From contig JBJXFC010000043.1 in the NCBI GenBank assembly GCA_046153915.1, positions 1 through 27,381 of the forward strand: a DNA stretch of 27,381 nt, in the 5' to 3' direction. The number at the start of each line of letters is the position of its first letter. Positions within the stretch are counted from its first letter, which is position 1. This stretch comes from JANNVZ01 sp046153915. Its GTDB lineage: Bacteria > Bacteroidota > Bacteroidia > Flavobacteriales_D > Sanyastnellaceae. The notes under the pieces are model-generated. The model did no database searches, was not told the DNA's origin, and worked only from the letters and a program-made list of their open reading frames with translations. Of the stretch, positions 15,651-23,595 are shown in pieces. Both the position numbers and the translations under genes were made by a program.

Positions 15651-18530
15651 ATGAGAACAATTTTACTGTTTGCGACAGCGCTTTGCTGTTCTTTTTATAG
15701 TTTCTCGCAAACACACTTGATCACCTTTCAGGTAGACATGAATGAAGTGCAGGAAGCTTTTACAACACCCGAAGTAAACGGGACTTTCAATGGTTGGTGC
15801 GGCGGATGTGCACCGATGTCGGATGCCAATATGGACGGCATTTGGGAATTGACAGCCGAAATTCCAGATGGTGTGCATGAATTTAAGTTTGCATATGACA
15901 CCTGGGCAGGTCAGGAGAATCTGATCCCCGGTAGCTCTTGCACACTTACTACAGGAGCATTTACAAACCGCACGCTCACTGTGGATGCAGATGAAACTCT
16001 TCCTTTGGTTTGTTGGGGCAGTTGCCAGGCATGTGGCATCGAACCATCTATTTACAATGTTACTTTCAAGATTGATATGAACGAGTATGCTACTCCTTTT
16101 ACTACTCCTGAAGTAAATGGAACCTTCAATGCATGGTGCGGTTCATGCGCTGCGATGACAGACGCAAACCTTGATGGAGTTTGGGAGATTACTATACCAC
16201 TTGTTGAGGGTTCATACCAATACAAATTCAGTCATGATAACTGGGGCGGACAGGAAGCTCTTACACCCGGTGCTTCTTGCACAGTTTCTGCAGATGGTTT
16301 CACCAATAGAACGATTCTCGTATCTCAAACTACAACTTTGGATGCCGTTTGCTGGAATAGTTGCGAAGTATGCAATCCGATCGTGGATCCAAACCAAATG
16401 GATTTACCTGTAACTTTTGAAATTGAAGGCATAGACTATGGTGTTATCGGATTTGGTGGAGCTGAGGTTTCTACTATCGAAACCGACCCAACGGACGATC
16501 AAAATACTTGTGTGAAGGTGATCAAATCTGCTACTGCAGCAACCTGGGCAGGAACTTCCATAACGAACCTTGCTGAGGAAGGTTTGGCCAATCCAATTCC
16601 TTTCACTGCTCAAAACACAACCATGTCATTGCGCGTTTGGTCTCCAGATGCGGGTATCGTTGTGCGTTTGAAAGTGGAAGACCACACGAATCCGACGCAT
16701 TCTGTTGAAACGGATGCCATGACAACCATGGCCGGCCAATGGGAAACGCTTGTATTTGATTTCGCGAACGAAGGAACTGGAACAGCAGAACTCAATCTGA
16801 ACTATGTTTTCGATTATCCATCTGTGTTCTTTAACTACAATGTATCAGGTGAAGATGCAGGTGAAAAAACCTATTACTTCGATGATTTGATGTTTGGCGG
16901 TAGTCAGGAAGTAATGACCTATGATGTGACTTTTCAGGTGGATATGAATAACGTTGTAGAGAATTTTACAACACCAGAAGTACCTGGTCAATTTAATGAC
17001 TGGTGTGGCGGATGTGCTCCAATGACCGATGCCAATAGCGATGGCATTTGGGAGTTGACAATTACACTTGATGAAGGAAGCTATGAATACAAATATGCTT
17101 ACGACAACTGGACAAATTCAGAACAATTGGCCTCGGGCACACCGTGCACAGTTACTGCTGATGGTTTTACCAATCGCATTTTGAATGTAACAGGTGATGT
17201 TGTTCTTCCTGCTGTTTGTTGGGCTTCTTGCGACGCTTGCGGCATCCAACCAATTATGCATGACATCACTTTTCAGGTGGATATGAATCAGGTTGCGGCA
17301 AATTTCACCACACCAGAGGTGAATGGAACATTTAACGGGTGGTGTGGAGCTTGCGCACCCATGAGCGATGCCAACAGCGATGGAATTTGGGAATTGACCA
17401 TTTCAATTCCCGAAGGAATGCATGAATTTAAATATGCATACGATAATTGGACTGATTCTGAACAATTGGCTGAAGGCAGCTCTTGCACGATTACTACAGA
17501 TGGATTTACCAACCGCGCTTTGAACGTAAACGGTGATGCAACATTGGATGTAACATGTTGGGCAAGTTGCCAGGCTTGTGGCAATCAGACCGGACCTTAT
17601 AATATCACTTTCCAGGTGGATATGAATAACGTAACAGACAACTTCACAACACCTGAAGTAAATGGGGTCTTTAACGGATGGTGCGGTGGTTGCGCTCCGA
17701 TGAGTGATGCCAATAGCGATGGTATTTGGGAACTTGTAATATCATTGGAAGAAGGTACTTACGAGTACAAATATGCTTATGACACCTGGACTGGGCAGGA
17801 GAATCTCGTGCCCGGAAGCGAGTGCACACTTACCACTGGTGAATTTACCAATCGTTTGATTGAAGTTACAGGTGATGCGGTATTGCCTGTTGTCTGCTGG
17901 GGAAGTTGCAGTTCTTGCGATGATCCACAGGGACCATTCAATGTTGTATTTAGTGTTGACATGAGTCAGGTTACAGATGTTTATACGACTCCAGAAGTGA
18001 ATGGTACATTTAATAACTGGTGTGGTGGTTGCGCTCCAATGACGGATGCAAACAATGATGACATCTGGGAACTGACTATTCCACTTGCTGCCGATACGTT
18101 TGAATACAAATTTGCTTTTGATAGCTGGGCTGGTCAGGAAGAACTAACCCCCGGAAGCACTTGCACCATCACGGTTGATAATTTCACCAATCGTCAGGTA
18201 ATAGTTTCAGACAATATCGCACTTCCAGTTGTTTGCTGGGCTTCATGCAATGCTTGTATCGTTGGTGTGGATGAGGTGGAACTGACTAACTCACTTGCAC
18301 TCTATCCAAACCCTGTTCAAGATCAATTGCAAATTGCCATGACGCGCAATTTGGGTGAGAATGTTCAAGTTCGTATAACTGATCTTGGTGGTAAGGTGAT
18401 TCAAAGTGAGAAAGTATATCTCCTTCAAAATCACGCTATCAATATTACCAATTTAGCTGATGGCATGTACTTGTTGCATGTGAATTCAGCTTCTTCTAAC
18501 TACGTTCAATCATTTGTAGTTCGTAAATAA
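15651..18530 (+). CDS. T9SS-exported protein with six 113-residue cysteine-rich carbohydrate-binding-like modules
   Basis: 959 residues. Signal peptide cut near SFSQ-T. Modules start at residues 24 and 137, then after an inserted domain at 426, 539, 652 and 765, with an exact 113-residue period. Each module reads like an E-set/CBM48 (AMPK-type) glycan-binding fold: VNGTFNGW, a PM-DANxDGIWELT strand, and YEYKYAYDxW. Each also has six cysteines (W-C-G-x-C, a single C, then VCWxSCxxC) that probably form three disulfides, and a DANSDG loop that looks calcium-binding. The insert (about 250-425) is a jelly-roll CBM of the type attached to laminarinases, with MSLRVWSPDAG and YYFDDLMFG. A T9SS type A sorting domain (about 885-959, LYPNPV ... 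GMYLLHV) ends the chain. No catalytic residues are seen. It is likely a cell-surface glycan-capture protein for the divergent glucan operon. Confidence 0.9.
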   Translation: MRTILLFATALCCSFYSFSQTHLITFQVDMNEVQEAFTTPEVNGTFNGWCGGCAPMSDANMDGIWELTAEIPDGVHEFKFAYDTWAGQENLIPGSSCTLTTGAFTNRTLTVDADETLPLVCWGSCQACGIEPSIYNVTFKIDMNEYATPFTTPEVNGTFNAWCGSCAAMTDANLDGVWEITIPLVEGSYQYKFSHDNWGGQEALTPGASCTVSADGFTNRTILVSQTTTLDAVCWNSCEVCNPIVDPNQMDLPVTFEIEGIDYGVIGFGGAEVSTIETDPTDDQNTCVKVIKSATAATWAGTSITNLAEEGLANPIPFTAQNTTMSLRVWSPDAGIVVRLKVEDHTNPTHSVETDAMTTMAGQWETLVFDFANEGTGTAELNLNYVFDYPSVFFNYNVSGEDAGEKTYYFDDLMFGGSQEVMTYDVTFQVDMNNVVENFTTPEVPGQFNDWCGGCAPMTDANSDGIWELTITLDEGSYEYKYAYDNWTNSEQLASGTPCTVTADGFTNRILNVTGDVVLPAVCWASCDACGIQPIMHDITFQVDMNQVAANFTTPEVNGTFNGWCGACAPMSDANSDGIWELTISIPEGMHEFKYAYDNWTDSEQLAEGSSCTITTDGFTNRALNVNGDATLDVTCWASCQACGNQTGPYNITFQVDMNNVTDNFTTPEVNGVFNGWCGGCAPMSDANSDGIWELVISLEEGTYEYKYAYDTWTGQENLVPGSECTLTTGEFTNRLIEVTGDAVLPVVCWGSCSSCDDPQGPFNVVFSVDMSQVTDVYTTPEVNGTFNNWCGGCAPMTDANNDDIWELTIPLAADTFEYKFAFDSWAGQEELTPGSTCTITVDNFTNRQVIVSDNIALPVVCWASCNACIVGVDEVELTNSLALYPNPVQDQLQIAMTRNLGENVQVRITDLGGKVIQSEKVYLLQNHAINITNLADGMYLLHVNSASSNYVQSFVVRK
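15720..16397 (+). repeat. Two in-frame tandem repeats of 339 bp (modules 1-2)
   Basis: Coding repeats beginning at 15720 and 16059. The second copy is the more diverged one (WCGSCAAM, and a C-W-N-S-C end). They are separated from modules 3-6 by about 530 bp encoding a different domain. Confidence 0.85.
16926..18281 (+). repeat. Four in-frame tandem repeats of 339 bp (modules 3-6)
   Basis: Copies begin at 16926, 17265, 17604 and 17943, each exactly 339 bp. DNA stretches such as CAGGTGGATATGAAT recur almost unchanged in copies 3-5, so the copies arose by recent duplication or are kept alike by recombination. Assemblies from short reads could collapse or expand this region. Confidence 0.88.
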
Positions 18531-18550
18531 TGTGTTTGATGATTTATTGG

Positions 18551-18577
18551 AAAAAGCCCGCTCATGCGGGCTTTTTT
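18551..18577. terminator. Bidirectional intrinsic terminator
   Basis: Stem GCCCGC/GCGGGC with loop TCAT, flanked by AAAAA and TTTTTT, which extend the stem and give U-tracts on both strands. It lies 20 bp after the T9SS gene stop and 42 bp after the stop of the convergent Nudix gene, so it can serve both. Confidence 0.88.
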
Positions 18578-18619
18578 ATTGCATTTCGTTGCAAATCCTA
18601 TCACTGAATCTGGGTTTAA

Positions 18620-19207
18620 TCAGTGATGCAGTTTCCACCATTGTATCGCAATAATGGTCTTGGCATCCCGTATTTCTCCATTGGCTATTCGTATTGCCAA
18701 ATCGTCTTTATGATACCGCATCAGTTGGATATTTTCGTGCTCGGAATCGAGACCACCTCCATCTCCAATTTTATCAGATGATTGCACTTCTGAATAGAAG
18801 AGCCAAATCCTTTCACTTGTACCACCGGGCGAAACATAAAAATGAGATATTGATTGAAGAGATTCACAGCGATAACCTAGCTCTTCCATTACTTCGCGTT
18901 TGGCGCAATCGTGCGGGTTTTCGCCATCTTCTAATTTGCCGGCAGGAATTTCATCAAGCCAACCTGCATTGGGTATTTTATCATGCTGATCTTTTGTGGC
19001 CGCAGGAAATCGAAATTGCCGGGTAAGTAAAAAGTTCTGGGTATCCTTCTCAAATAACAATACTGCAACACTATCTCCCCTATCCATCATTTCGCGCTTT
19101 GCCATGATAGATTTTCCACTTTCAAAGCTATCAAACGTTACTTTAGCCTGAATGATTTTGAGAAATCCCTGATAGGCTTGTACTGCATCTTCAACTAGAA
19201 ATTTCAT
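18620..19207 (-). CDS. nudK: NudK-like Nudix hydrolase (GDP-mannose / nucleotide-sugar pyrophosphatase)
   Basis: 195 residues, the normal length. The Nudix box is complete: G90-x5-E96-x7-R104-E105-x2-E108-E109-x-G111. Features beyond the box match E. coli NudK: MDRGDSVAVLLF, LTRQFRFP, the SPGGTSERIWLF segment after the box, GGGLDSEHENIQ and GEIRDAKT near the end. NudK splits GDP-mannose and related nucleotide sugars and belongs to the ADP-ribose pyrophosphatase group, so ADP-ribose is an alternative substrate. It is cytosolic, with no signal peptide. Its ATG (19207-19205) shares the CATG sequence with the ATG of a plus-strand membrane-protein gene, so the two genes diverge with no spacer, and each must have its promoter inside the other gene. 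This Nudix protein keeps its catalytic residues, unlike the regulator at 14791-15522. Confidence 0.85.
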   Translation of the reverse strand: MKFLVEDAVQAYQGFLKIIQAKVTFDSFESGKSIMAKREMMDRGDSVAVLLFEKDTQNFLLTRQFRFPAATKDQHDKIPNAGWLDEIPAGKLEDGENPHDCAKREVMEELGYRCESLQSISHFYVSPGGTSERIWLFYSEVQSSDKIGDGGGLDSEHENIQLMRYHKDDLAIRIANGEIRDAKTIIAIQWWKLHH

Positions 19208-19469
19208 GGAAATAAGAACTCTTTTTAGTTTTCGAAAGTTTGGTTTTCGGGTTTCAATTTACCTTCTGGTATATCTGATTCTAGGCGGCATATACTGGTT
19301 CAATATCATTAAATGTCCGCCATGTGTACCAGGAGAATTTTGCCCGCCCTGCATTAGTCCTGTTCAAAAATTGATAGCGAAATTGTATTGGTTATTTCTG
19401 GCTTTTATTGTGATGACCGAATTATTTGTTTTCCTGAATAAAGAAAAAACAACTCGGTCTAATTCATAA
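19206..19469 (+). CDS. Two-helix membrane miniprotein with paired CPPC motifs
   Basis: 87 residues. Two strongly hydrophobic helices (about 15-35 and 57-79) flank a short loop with two Cys-Pro-Pro-Cys motifs (IKCPPCVPGEFCPPCI, residues 36-51). The tail is charged (NKEKTTRSNS). I do not recognise the family. CPPC pairs could bind a metal or form a redox-active dithiol; the position-specific spacing suggests selection rather than chance. The membrane-protein character argues for a real gene although it starts within the start codon of the divergent nudK and its 3' end overlaps the convergent YciO-like gene by 11 bp. No partner is evident nearby. Confidence 0.62.
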   Translation: MEIRTLFSFRKFGFRVSIYLLVYLILGGIYWFNIIKCPPCVPGEFCPPCISPVQKLIAKLYWLFLAFIVMTELFVFLNKEKTTRSNS

Positions 19470-20079
19470 AATCAATAGGGCCTTTTCCTTCGCGCACAAC
19501 CTCAACTGAACCTTTGCTGCAATCAAGAATGGTAGATACCTGAAAACCTCCCGGACCGCCATCGATCACAATGTCAACAAGATTCCCTAATTTTTCATGA
19601 ATAAGTTCCGGATCGGTTGTGTATTCCAACACCTCATCATCGTCGTGCACAGATGTAGCGATGATTGGTCTTCCCAATTGTTCTACAATTCGCCGGGCTA
19701 TGGCATTGTCGGGTATACGAATTCCGATTGTTTTTTTGCGGTCCGAAAATATTTTGGGAATCAATTTGCTTCCTTCCAGAATAAAAGTGTAAGGTCCGGG
19801 CAACAATTGTTTCATCAGTTTGAAAACATGATTTTCCACTTGTTTTGAATAGTCCGAAAGGTGACTCAGATCCGAGCAAACAATCGAAAAATTGGTTTTA
19901 TCTGAACGCAAGCCTTTAATTCTGGCAATTTTTTCGATCGCCGCAGAATTTTGCAGATCACAACCAAGACTATAAACGGTGTCCGTTGGATAAACAACGA
20001 GGCCGCCATCCTTTAAACATTCCACGACCTGAGCGATCTTTCGATCGTCGATATTGCCGGGGAAAATTTCGAGCAGCAT
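19459..20079 (-). CDS. yciO: Sua5/YciO/YrdC-family protein, YciO type
   Basis: 206 residues, the same length as E. coli YciO, with no C-terminal Sua5 domain. The YrdC fold is evident from GGLVVYPTDTVYSLGCDL, LMKQLLPGPYTFIL and KTIGIRIPD. Catalytic TsaC/Sua5 proteins make threonylcarbamoyl-AMP for the t6A modification of tRNA and carry a KxR...SxN signature. Here the first part reads K-G-L-R (K55, R58), and the SxN position reads S-V-H in IIATSVHDDD. The overall sequence follows YciO, whose threonylcarbamoyl-AMP activity is reported as weaker. It may therefore be a paralogue rather than the main t6A enzyme. It lies 21 bp downstream of the transaldolase gene and is probably transcribed with it. 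The 3' end overlaps the convergent CPPC membrane gene by 11 bp. Confidence 0.85.
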   Translation of the reverse strand: MLLEIFPGNIDDRKIAQVVECLKDGGLVVYPTDTVYSLGCDLQNSAAIEKIARIKGLRSDKTNFSIVCSDLSHLSDYSKQVENHVFKLMKQLLPGPYTFILEGSKLIPKIFSDRKKTIGIRIPDNAIARRIVEQLGRPIIATSVHDDDEVLEYTTDPELIHEKLGNLVDIVIDGGPGGFQVSTILDCSKGSVEVVREGKGPIDFMN

Positions 20080-20100
20080 GGTTATGGGAAAAAGGATCGA

Positions 20101-20763
20101 TTACAGACCTGCAGCCTTTTTGTGGTCGGCAAGGAATTGTGCCAAACCGCTATCGGTAAGCGGGTGTTTTAACAACGCCATGATGGCACTCAAAGGTCCA
20201 GTCATCACATCTGCACCGATCTCAGCACATTTGATTATGTGCATCGGGTGGCGTACAGAAGCCGCGAGAATTTGTGTTTCGTATAGGTAGTTATCATAAA
20301 TCAGACGAATTTGTTCTATCAATTCCAATCCATCCACAGAAATATCATCCAATCGGCCGATAAATGGGGAAACATACGTTGCTCCTGCTTTTGCAGCCAG
20401 AAGGGCTTGTCCCGAGCTGAAAACAAGTGTGCAATTTGTGCGTATTCCTTTATCAGAGAAGTACTTCAGCGCTTTTACGCCATCTTTGATCATGGGTACT
20501 TTAACCACGATGTTGGGATGCAACTCTGCAAGTTCTTCACCTTCCCGAACCATACCTTCAAAATCGGTTGCAATAACTTCGGCGCTTACGTCGCCATCAC
20601 CAACAATAGCGCAAATAGCTTTGTAGTGATTAAGAACATTGTCCTTGCCGGAAATGCCTTCTTTGGCCATCAAAGATGGATTGGTTGTTACTCCATCCAA
20701 TACACCGAGGTCGTTGGCTTCACGGATCTGATCGAGGTTTGCGGTATCAATAAAGAATTTCAT
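20101..20763 (-). CDS. tal: Transaldolase, small TalC/FSA-type
   Basis: 220 residues from the ATG at 20763-20761, giving MKFFIDTANLDQI, the invariant family start. An upstream ATG at 20799 would add 12 unrelated residues and lies above the predicted promoter. The Schiff-base lysine is K88 in IVVKVPM. E62 (VSAEVIATD) occupies the position that is glutamine in fructose-6-phosphate aldolase and glutamate in true transaldolases, so transaldolase activity is favoured. The single-domain barrel of about 220 residues forms a decamer in this family. The reaction moves a dihydroxyacetone unit between sedoheptulose-7-phosphate and glyceraldehyde-3-phosphate in the non-oxidative pentose phosphate pathway. 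Confidence 0.92.
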   Translation of the reverse strand: MKFFIDTANLDQIREANDLGVLDGVTTNPSLMAKEGISGKDNVLNHYKAICAIVGDGDVSAEVIATDFEGMVREGEELAELHPNIVVKVPMIKDGVKALKYFSDKGIRTNCTLVFSSGQALLAAKAGATYVSPFIGRLDDISVDGLELIEQIRLIYDNYLYETQILAASVRHPMHIIKCAEIGADVMTGPLSAIMALLKHPLTDSGLAQFLADHKKAAGL

Positions 20764-20781
20764 AGTAGCTAAATTATGGGC

Positions 20782-20813
20782 GGAAGTTAGCCCTGTCATT
20801 TTTCTGCTACAAA
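20782..20813 (-). promoter_or_regulatory. Possible promoter of the transaldolase gene
   Basis: Minus strand: TTTG (20813-20810), 20-bp spacer, TAACTTCC (20789-20782) as a degenerate TAnnTTTG with two mismatches. Position fits a leader of about 15 nt before the ATG at 20763. Confidence 0.3.
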
Positions 20814-20855
20814 TGAAGAAACGAACAATTTACAACAGATCGTTTTGCAGAGACT

Positions 20856-22991
20856 TTACCGGACAATTTTCATCTCATCTAGCAGATAGCCCGCTCCGGC
20901 ATAAACATCTATTACCCACAAAACATACCTTACATCCACCATGATATTGCGGCAAATTTCAGGATTGTACACAATATCGCTCATGGTACTTTCCCAACTG
21001 CGGTCGAAGTTGATTCCCACCAGATGTCCTTTTGAATTGAGCGCAGGAGAACCGCTGTTTCCACCAGTTGTGTGATTGCTACCAGTATAACATACCCGCA
21101 GTTCGCCATCTTCTGCGTAATTGCCATATTGCCTTTTTTCAAATAATTCTATTAATCGGCTATTCAATTCAAAATCCGGGTTTTTGGTATAGTATTTCTC
21201 AAGTATGCCATCGGCTGTGGTGAAGTATTTGTAATGCTCGCCATCGCGGGGATCGCTTCCATCTATTTTGCCAAATGTGACGCGCAATGTGCTGTTGGCA
21301 TCCGCCCAATAATCTCCGGGAAACATCTTCATCATGCCTTCGGTGTAGCGTTGCATCAAAAAGTCAATTTGTTTTTGATACTCAAGGCTTTTTGGGCGTA
21401 TCTCCGTTTGGAAAGACTTGCCAATACTGGAGGATTCATGGTAGAAATAATCCTTTTTGAATTTCTTGACCGCACCTTTGCTGAAGTTGTCGAGCAACTT
21501 AAACAAAACAGTTGAATCGCGAAATATGGATTTTTTATAGAGTTCATCAGCACGCAATTTCCAATTAGTAGTTTTCCCTGCTGGCAATCTGTCAATGGTT
21601 GTGCCTTTAAAATTCGCATGAAACATCGGGGTAAGATCTGCATAGATTCGTTTTTCTGTTTCCAGATCAAAATCTTTGTAAAACAAGCGTGCATTTTTTT
21701 TAAGATCTGCGATCACTTCTGTCAATTTACCTTTTGTTTTCAGCGTATCGTAGTTTTCTACAACCTCTGTAAACTTCTGTGCAAATCCAAATACCTCAGG
21801 ACCAAACACAACGTATTCCTGATAAGCCTGAGCGGAAATCACATAGTTTTCAGACGCAGCATAATTCATTTTAAGTTCATCCAAAAGTCCTGTGTAAGCT
21901 TCATTCCCTTTGATAGCAGATTTTTTTCGGTATTCTTCTTCGAATTTCAGTTTTTGATCTACTGCGCGGATGTTCGTCAATCCAATTTGTTGCCCCTGCC
22001 ACTTCTTCCAGGCATTGGCAATAACGCTTTGTTTGGCTGCATACTTGATTCTGATCTCATTACTTGAGCGCATTCTTTCATCCAGAATAGCGATCGTTTT
22101 ATCGCGCATGCTTATTCGCATCGGATTGCTTTTGTTCATCACAAAATCGACGGCATAACTGGTGAGCAGGTGATCTGTTCGGCCTGGGAATCCATAGACC
22201 ATGCTGTAGTCGCCTTCGTGAGCGCCTCCAAGATTAACTGGCAAATAATGTGCTGGTTTGAAGGGCACGTTATCCGCACTGTATTTGGCAGGTTCGTTGT
22301 CCTTGTCTGCATAAATGCGGAACACGCTGAAATCTCCGGTATGTCTTGGCCAAACCCAGTTGTCGGTATCACCTCCAAATTTGCCAACAGCTGATGGAGG
22401 AGCTCCAACAAGGCGCACATCGTTGTACGTTTTGGTCACAATTGCAAAGTATTGATTGCCGTAGTTGAATGCTTTAATCTGAAGCCCCAGCTTTGGGTTT
22501 TTGGCTTTATAATCCGTTTCAAGGGTTTTTTTATTTGCAGCAATTTGCGCTTCCTGTTCGGCCAAAGTCATGGCAGCAGATAGTCCTTTGCGCATAGATT
22601 CTGTTACATCATCCATTCTTACAATGAACATCACCGAAAGACCATCACAGATCAATTCACCTGATTGGTCTTTGGCCCAAAATCCATCTTTGAGGTAATC
22701 GCTTTTGATGGAAGAATGGAATTGAATGTAGTCCAAACCGCAATGATGATTGGTAAACAACAATCCCTGATCGCTCACAATTTCTGCTGTACAGCCGCCA
22801 TCAAATAATACGATTGCATCTTTGAGACTGCTGTGGTTTACGCTATACAAGTCTTCAGCAGTTAACTCCAGCCCCATGGCTTTCATATCATCGTGAACAG
22901 CGCCCAATATGGATGGTATCCACATTCCTTCTGTCGCATAAACCTGTATCATCAAAAGGCATAGCCCAGACAGGAGTAAAATTCTCTTCAT
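20856..22991 (-). CDS. dpp11: S46 dipeptidyl-peptidase, DPP11 type (Asp/Glu-specific)
   Basis: 711 residues, full length. Signal peptide ends about VYAT. The chymotrypsin-like S46 catalytic residues are present: histidine in TNHHCG (81-84), D220 in PRHTGDF, and S646 in TTGGNSGSP. R664 in INFDRSWES lies 18 residues after the serine. In Porphyromonas gingivalis DPP11 the specificity arginine R673 is likewise 18 residues after S655, whereas DPP7 has glycine there. This argues for release of dipeptides with Asp or Glu at the second position, in the periplasm. It follows the J-domain gene by a single nucleotide and ends a four-gene run that also encodes a subtilisin and an outer-membrane barrel, so protein breakdown for nutrition is the likely theme. 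Confidence 0.93.
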   Translation of the reverse strand: MKRILLLSGLCLLMIQVYATEGMWIPSILGAVHDDMKAMGLELTAEDLYSVNHSSLKDAIVLFDGGCTAEIVSDQGLLFTNHHCGLDYIQFHSSIKSDYLKDGFWAKDQSGELICDGLSVMFIVRMDDVTESMRKGLSAAMTLAEQEAQIAANKKTLETDYKAKNPKLGLQIKAFNYGNQYFAIVTKTYNDVRLVGAPPSAVGKFGGDTDNWVWPRHTGDFSVFRIYADKDNEPAKYSADNVPFKPAHYLPVNLGGAHEGDYSMVYGFPGRTDHLLTSYAVDFVMNKSNPMRISMRDKTIAILDERMRSSNEIRIKYAAKQSVIANAWKKWQGQQIGLTNIRAVDQKLKFEEEYRKKSAIKGNEAYTGLLDELKMNYAASENYVISAQAYQEYVVFGPEVFGFAQKFTEVVENYDTLKTKGKLTEVIADLKKNARLFYKDFDLETEKRIYADLTPMFHANFKGTTIDRLPAGKTTNWKLRADELYKKSIFRDSTVLFKLLDNFSKGAVKKFKKDYFYHESSSIGKSFQTEIRPKSLEYQKQIDFLMQRYTEGMMKMFPGDYWADANSTLRVTFGKIDGSDPRDGEHYKYFTTADGILEKYYTKNPDFELNSRLIELFEKRQYGNYAEDGELRVCYTGSNHTTGGNSGSPALNSKGHLVGINFDRSWESTMSDIVYNPEICRNIMVDVRYVLWVIDVYAGAGYLLDEMKIVR

Positions 22992-22992
22992 A

Positions 22993-23553
22993 CTATTTTT
23001 TATCTATTTTATTTATGAACCAATAATAATATCCAAAGATTAAGAAAACAACGCCCAAAGTCGCTGGAATAAAAAAGTACAGAAACGAACGCTGTTGGTG
23101 TTCGGGTTTAGACAATTGTTCGATGTATTTCCAAATGGGGATAACTGCAATGGCAATAAACAGAAGAATGGATACCAAATTGAAAAAACCATTGGCACCA
23201 CTAATAAACCTGTTGTGTGGCGGAGTTTTTCCTTGCTGGCGATACGAGTATTCTACTGCTCTCCGGTAGCGCATTTGCCTTTCCTGATGCTCGACCCAGA
23301 GCTTATAAATATTCTCTCTTCGCTCCTGTTCGGCCCTGTCTGCCCTTTCATCCTGCAATCGCGAATAATTGTTGCGTTGCGCAGGGTCCATCAAAAACTC
23401 GTAGGCGAGGTTGATTTTCATAAATTTCTCTTCAGCATCCGGCGCGTTATTTACATCCGGGTGAAATTGCTTGGCAAGATTGCGATATGCCCTTCTAATC
23501 TCCATTTCAGAAGCTCCAAACTGCAATCCCAATATGTTATAATGGTTGGTCAA
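22993..23553 (-). CDS. Membrane-anchored J-domain (DnaJ-like) protein
   Basis: 186 residues. An N-terminal J domain (about 3-66) carries the essential HPD motif (H31-P32-D33) and the expected helix pattern (YNILGLQFGAS ... DPAQRNNYS). A charged coiled-coil linker (about 68-105) follows, then two transmembrane helices (about 122-142 and 157-179) and a basic end. It lacks the G/F region, zinc fingers and C-terminal substrate-binding domain of DnaJ, so it is a type III J protein that recruits DnaK to the cytoplasmic face of the membrane. It stands 1 bp before dpp11, and 42 bp after the barrel gene. Possibly it helps membrane translocation or quality control of the exported proteins encoded beside it; that is inference. 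Confidence 0.88.
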   Translation of the reverse strand: MTNHYNILGLQFGASEMEIRRAYRNLAKQFHPDVNNAPDAEEKFMKINLAYEFLMDPAQRNNYSRLQDERADRAEQERRENIYKLWVEHQERQMRYRRAVEYSYRQQGKTPPHNRFISGANGFFNLVSILLFIAIAVIPIWKYIEQLSKPEHQQRSFLYFFIPATLGVVFLIFGYYYWFINKIDKK

Positions 23554-23595
23554 AGATTGTTGGTCTGTGATACTAACTCAAGATTGGTCTTTGTA

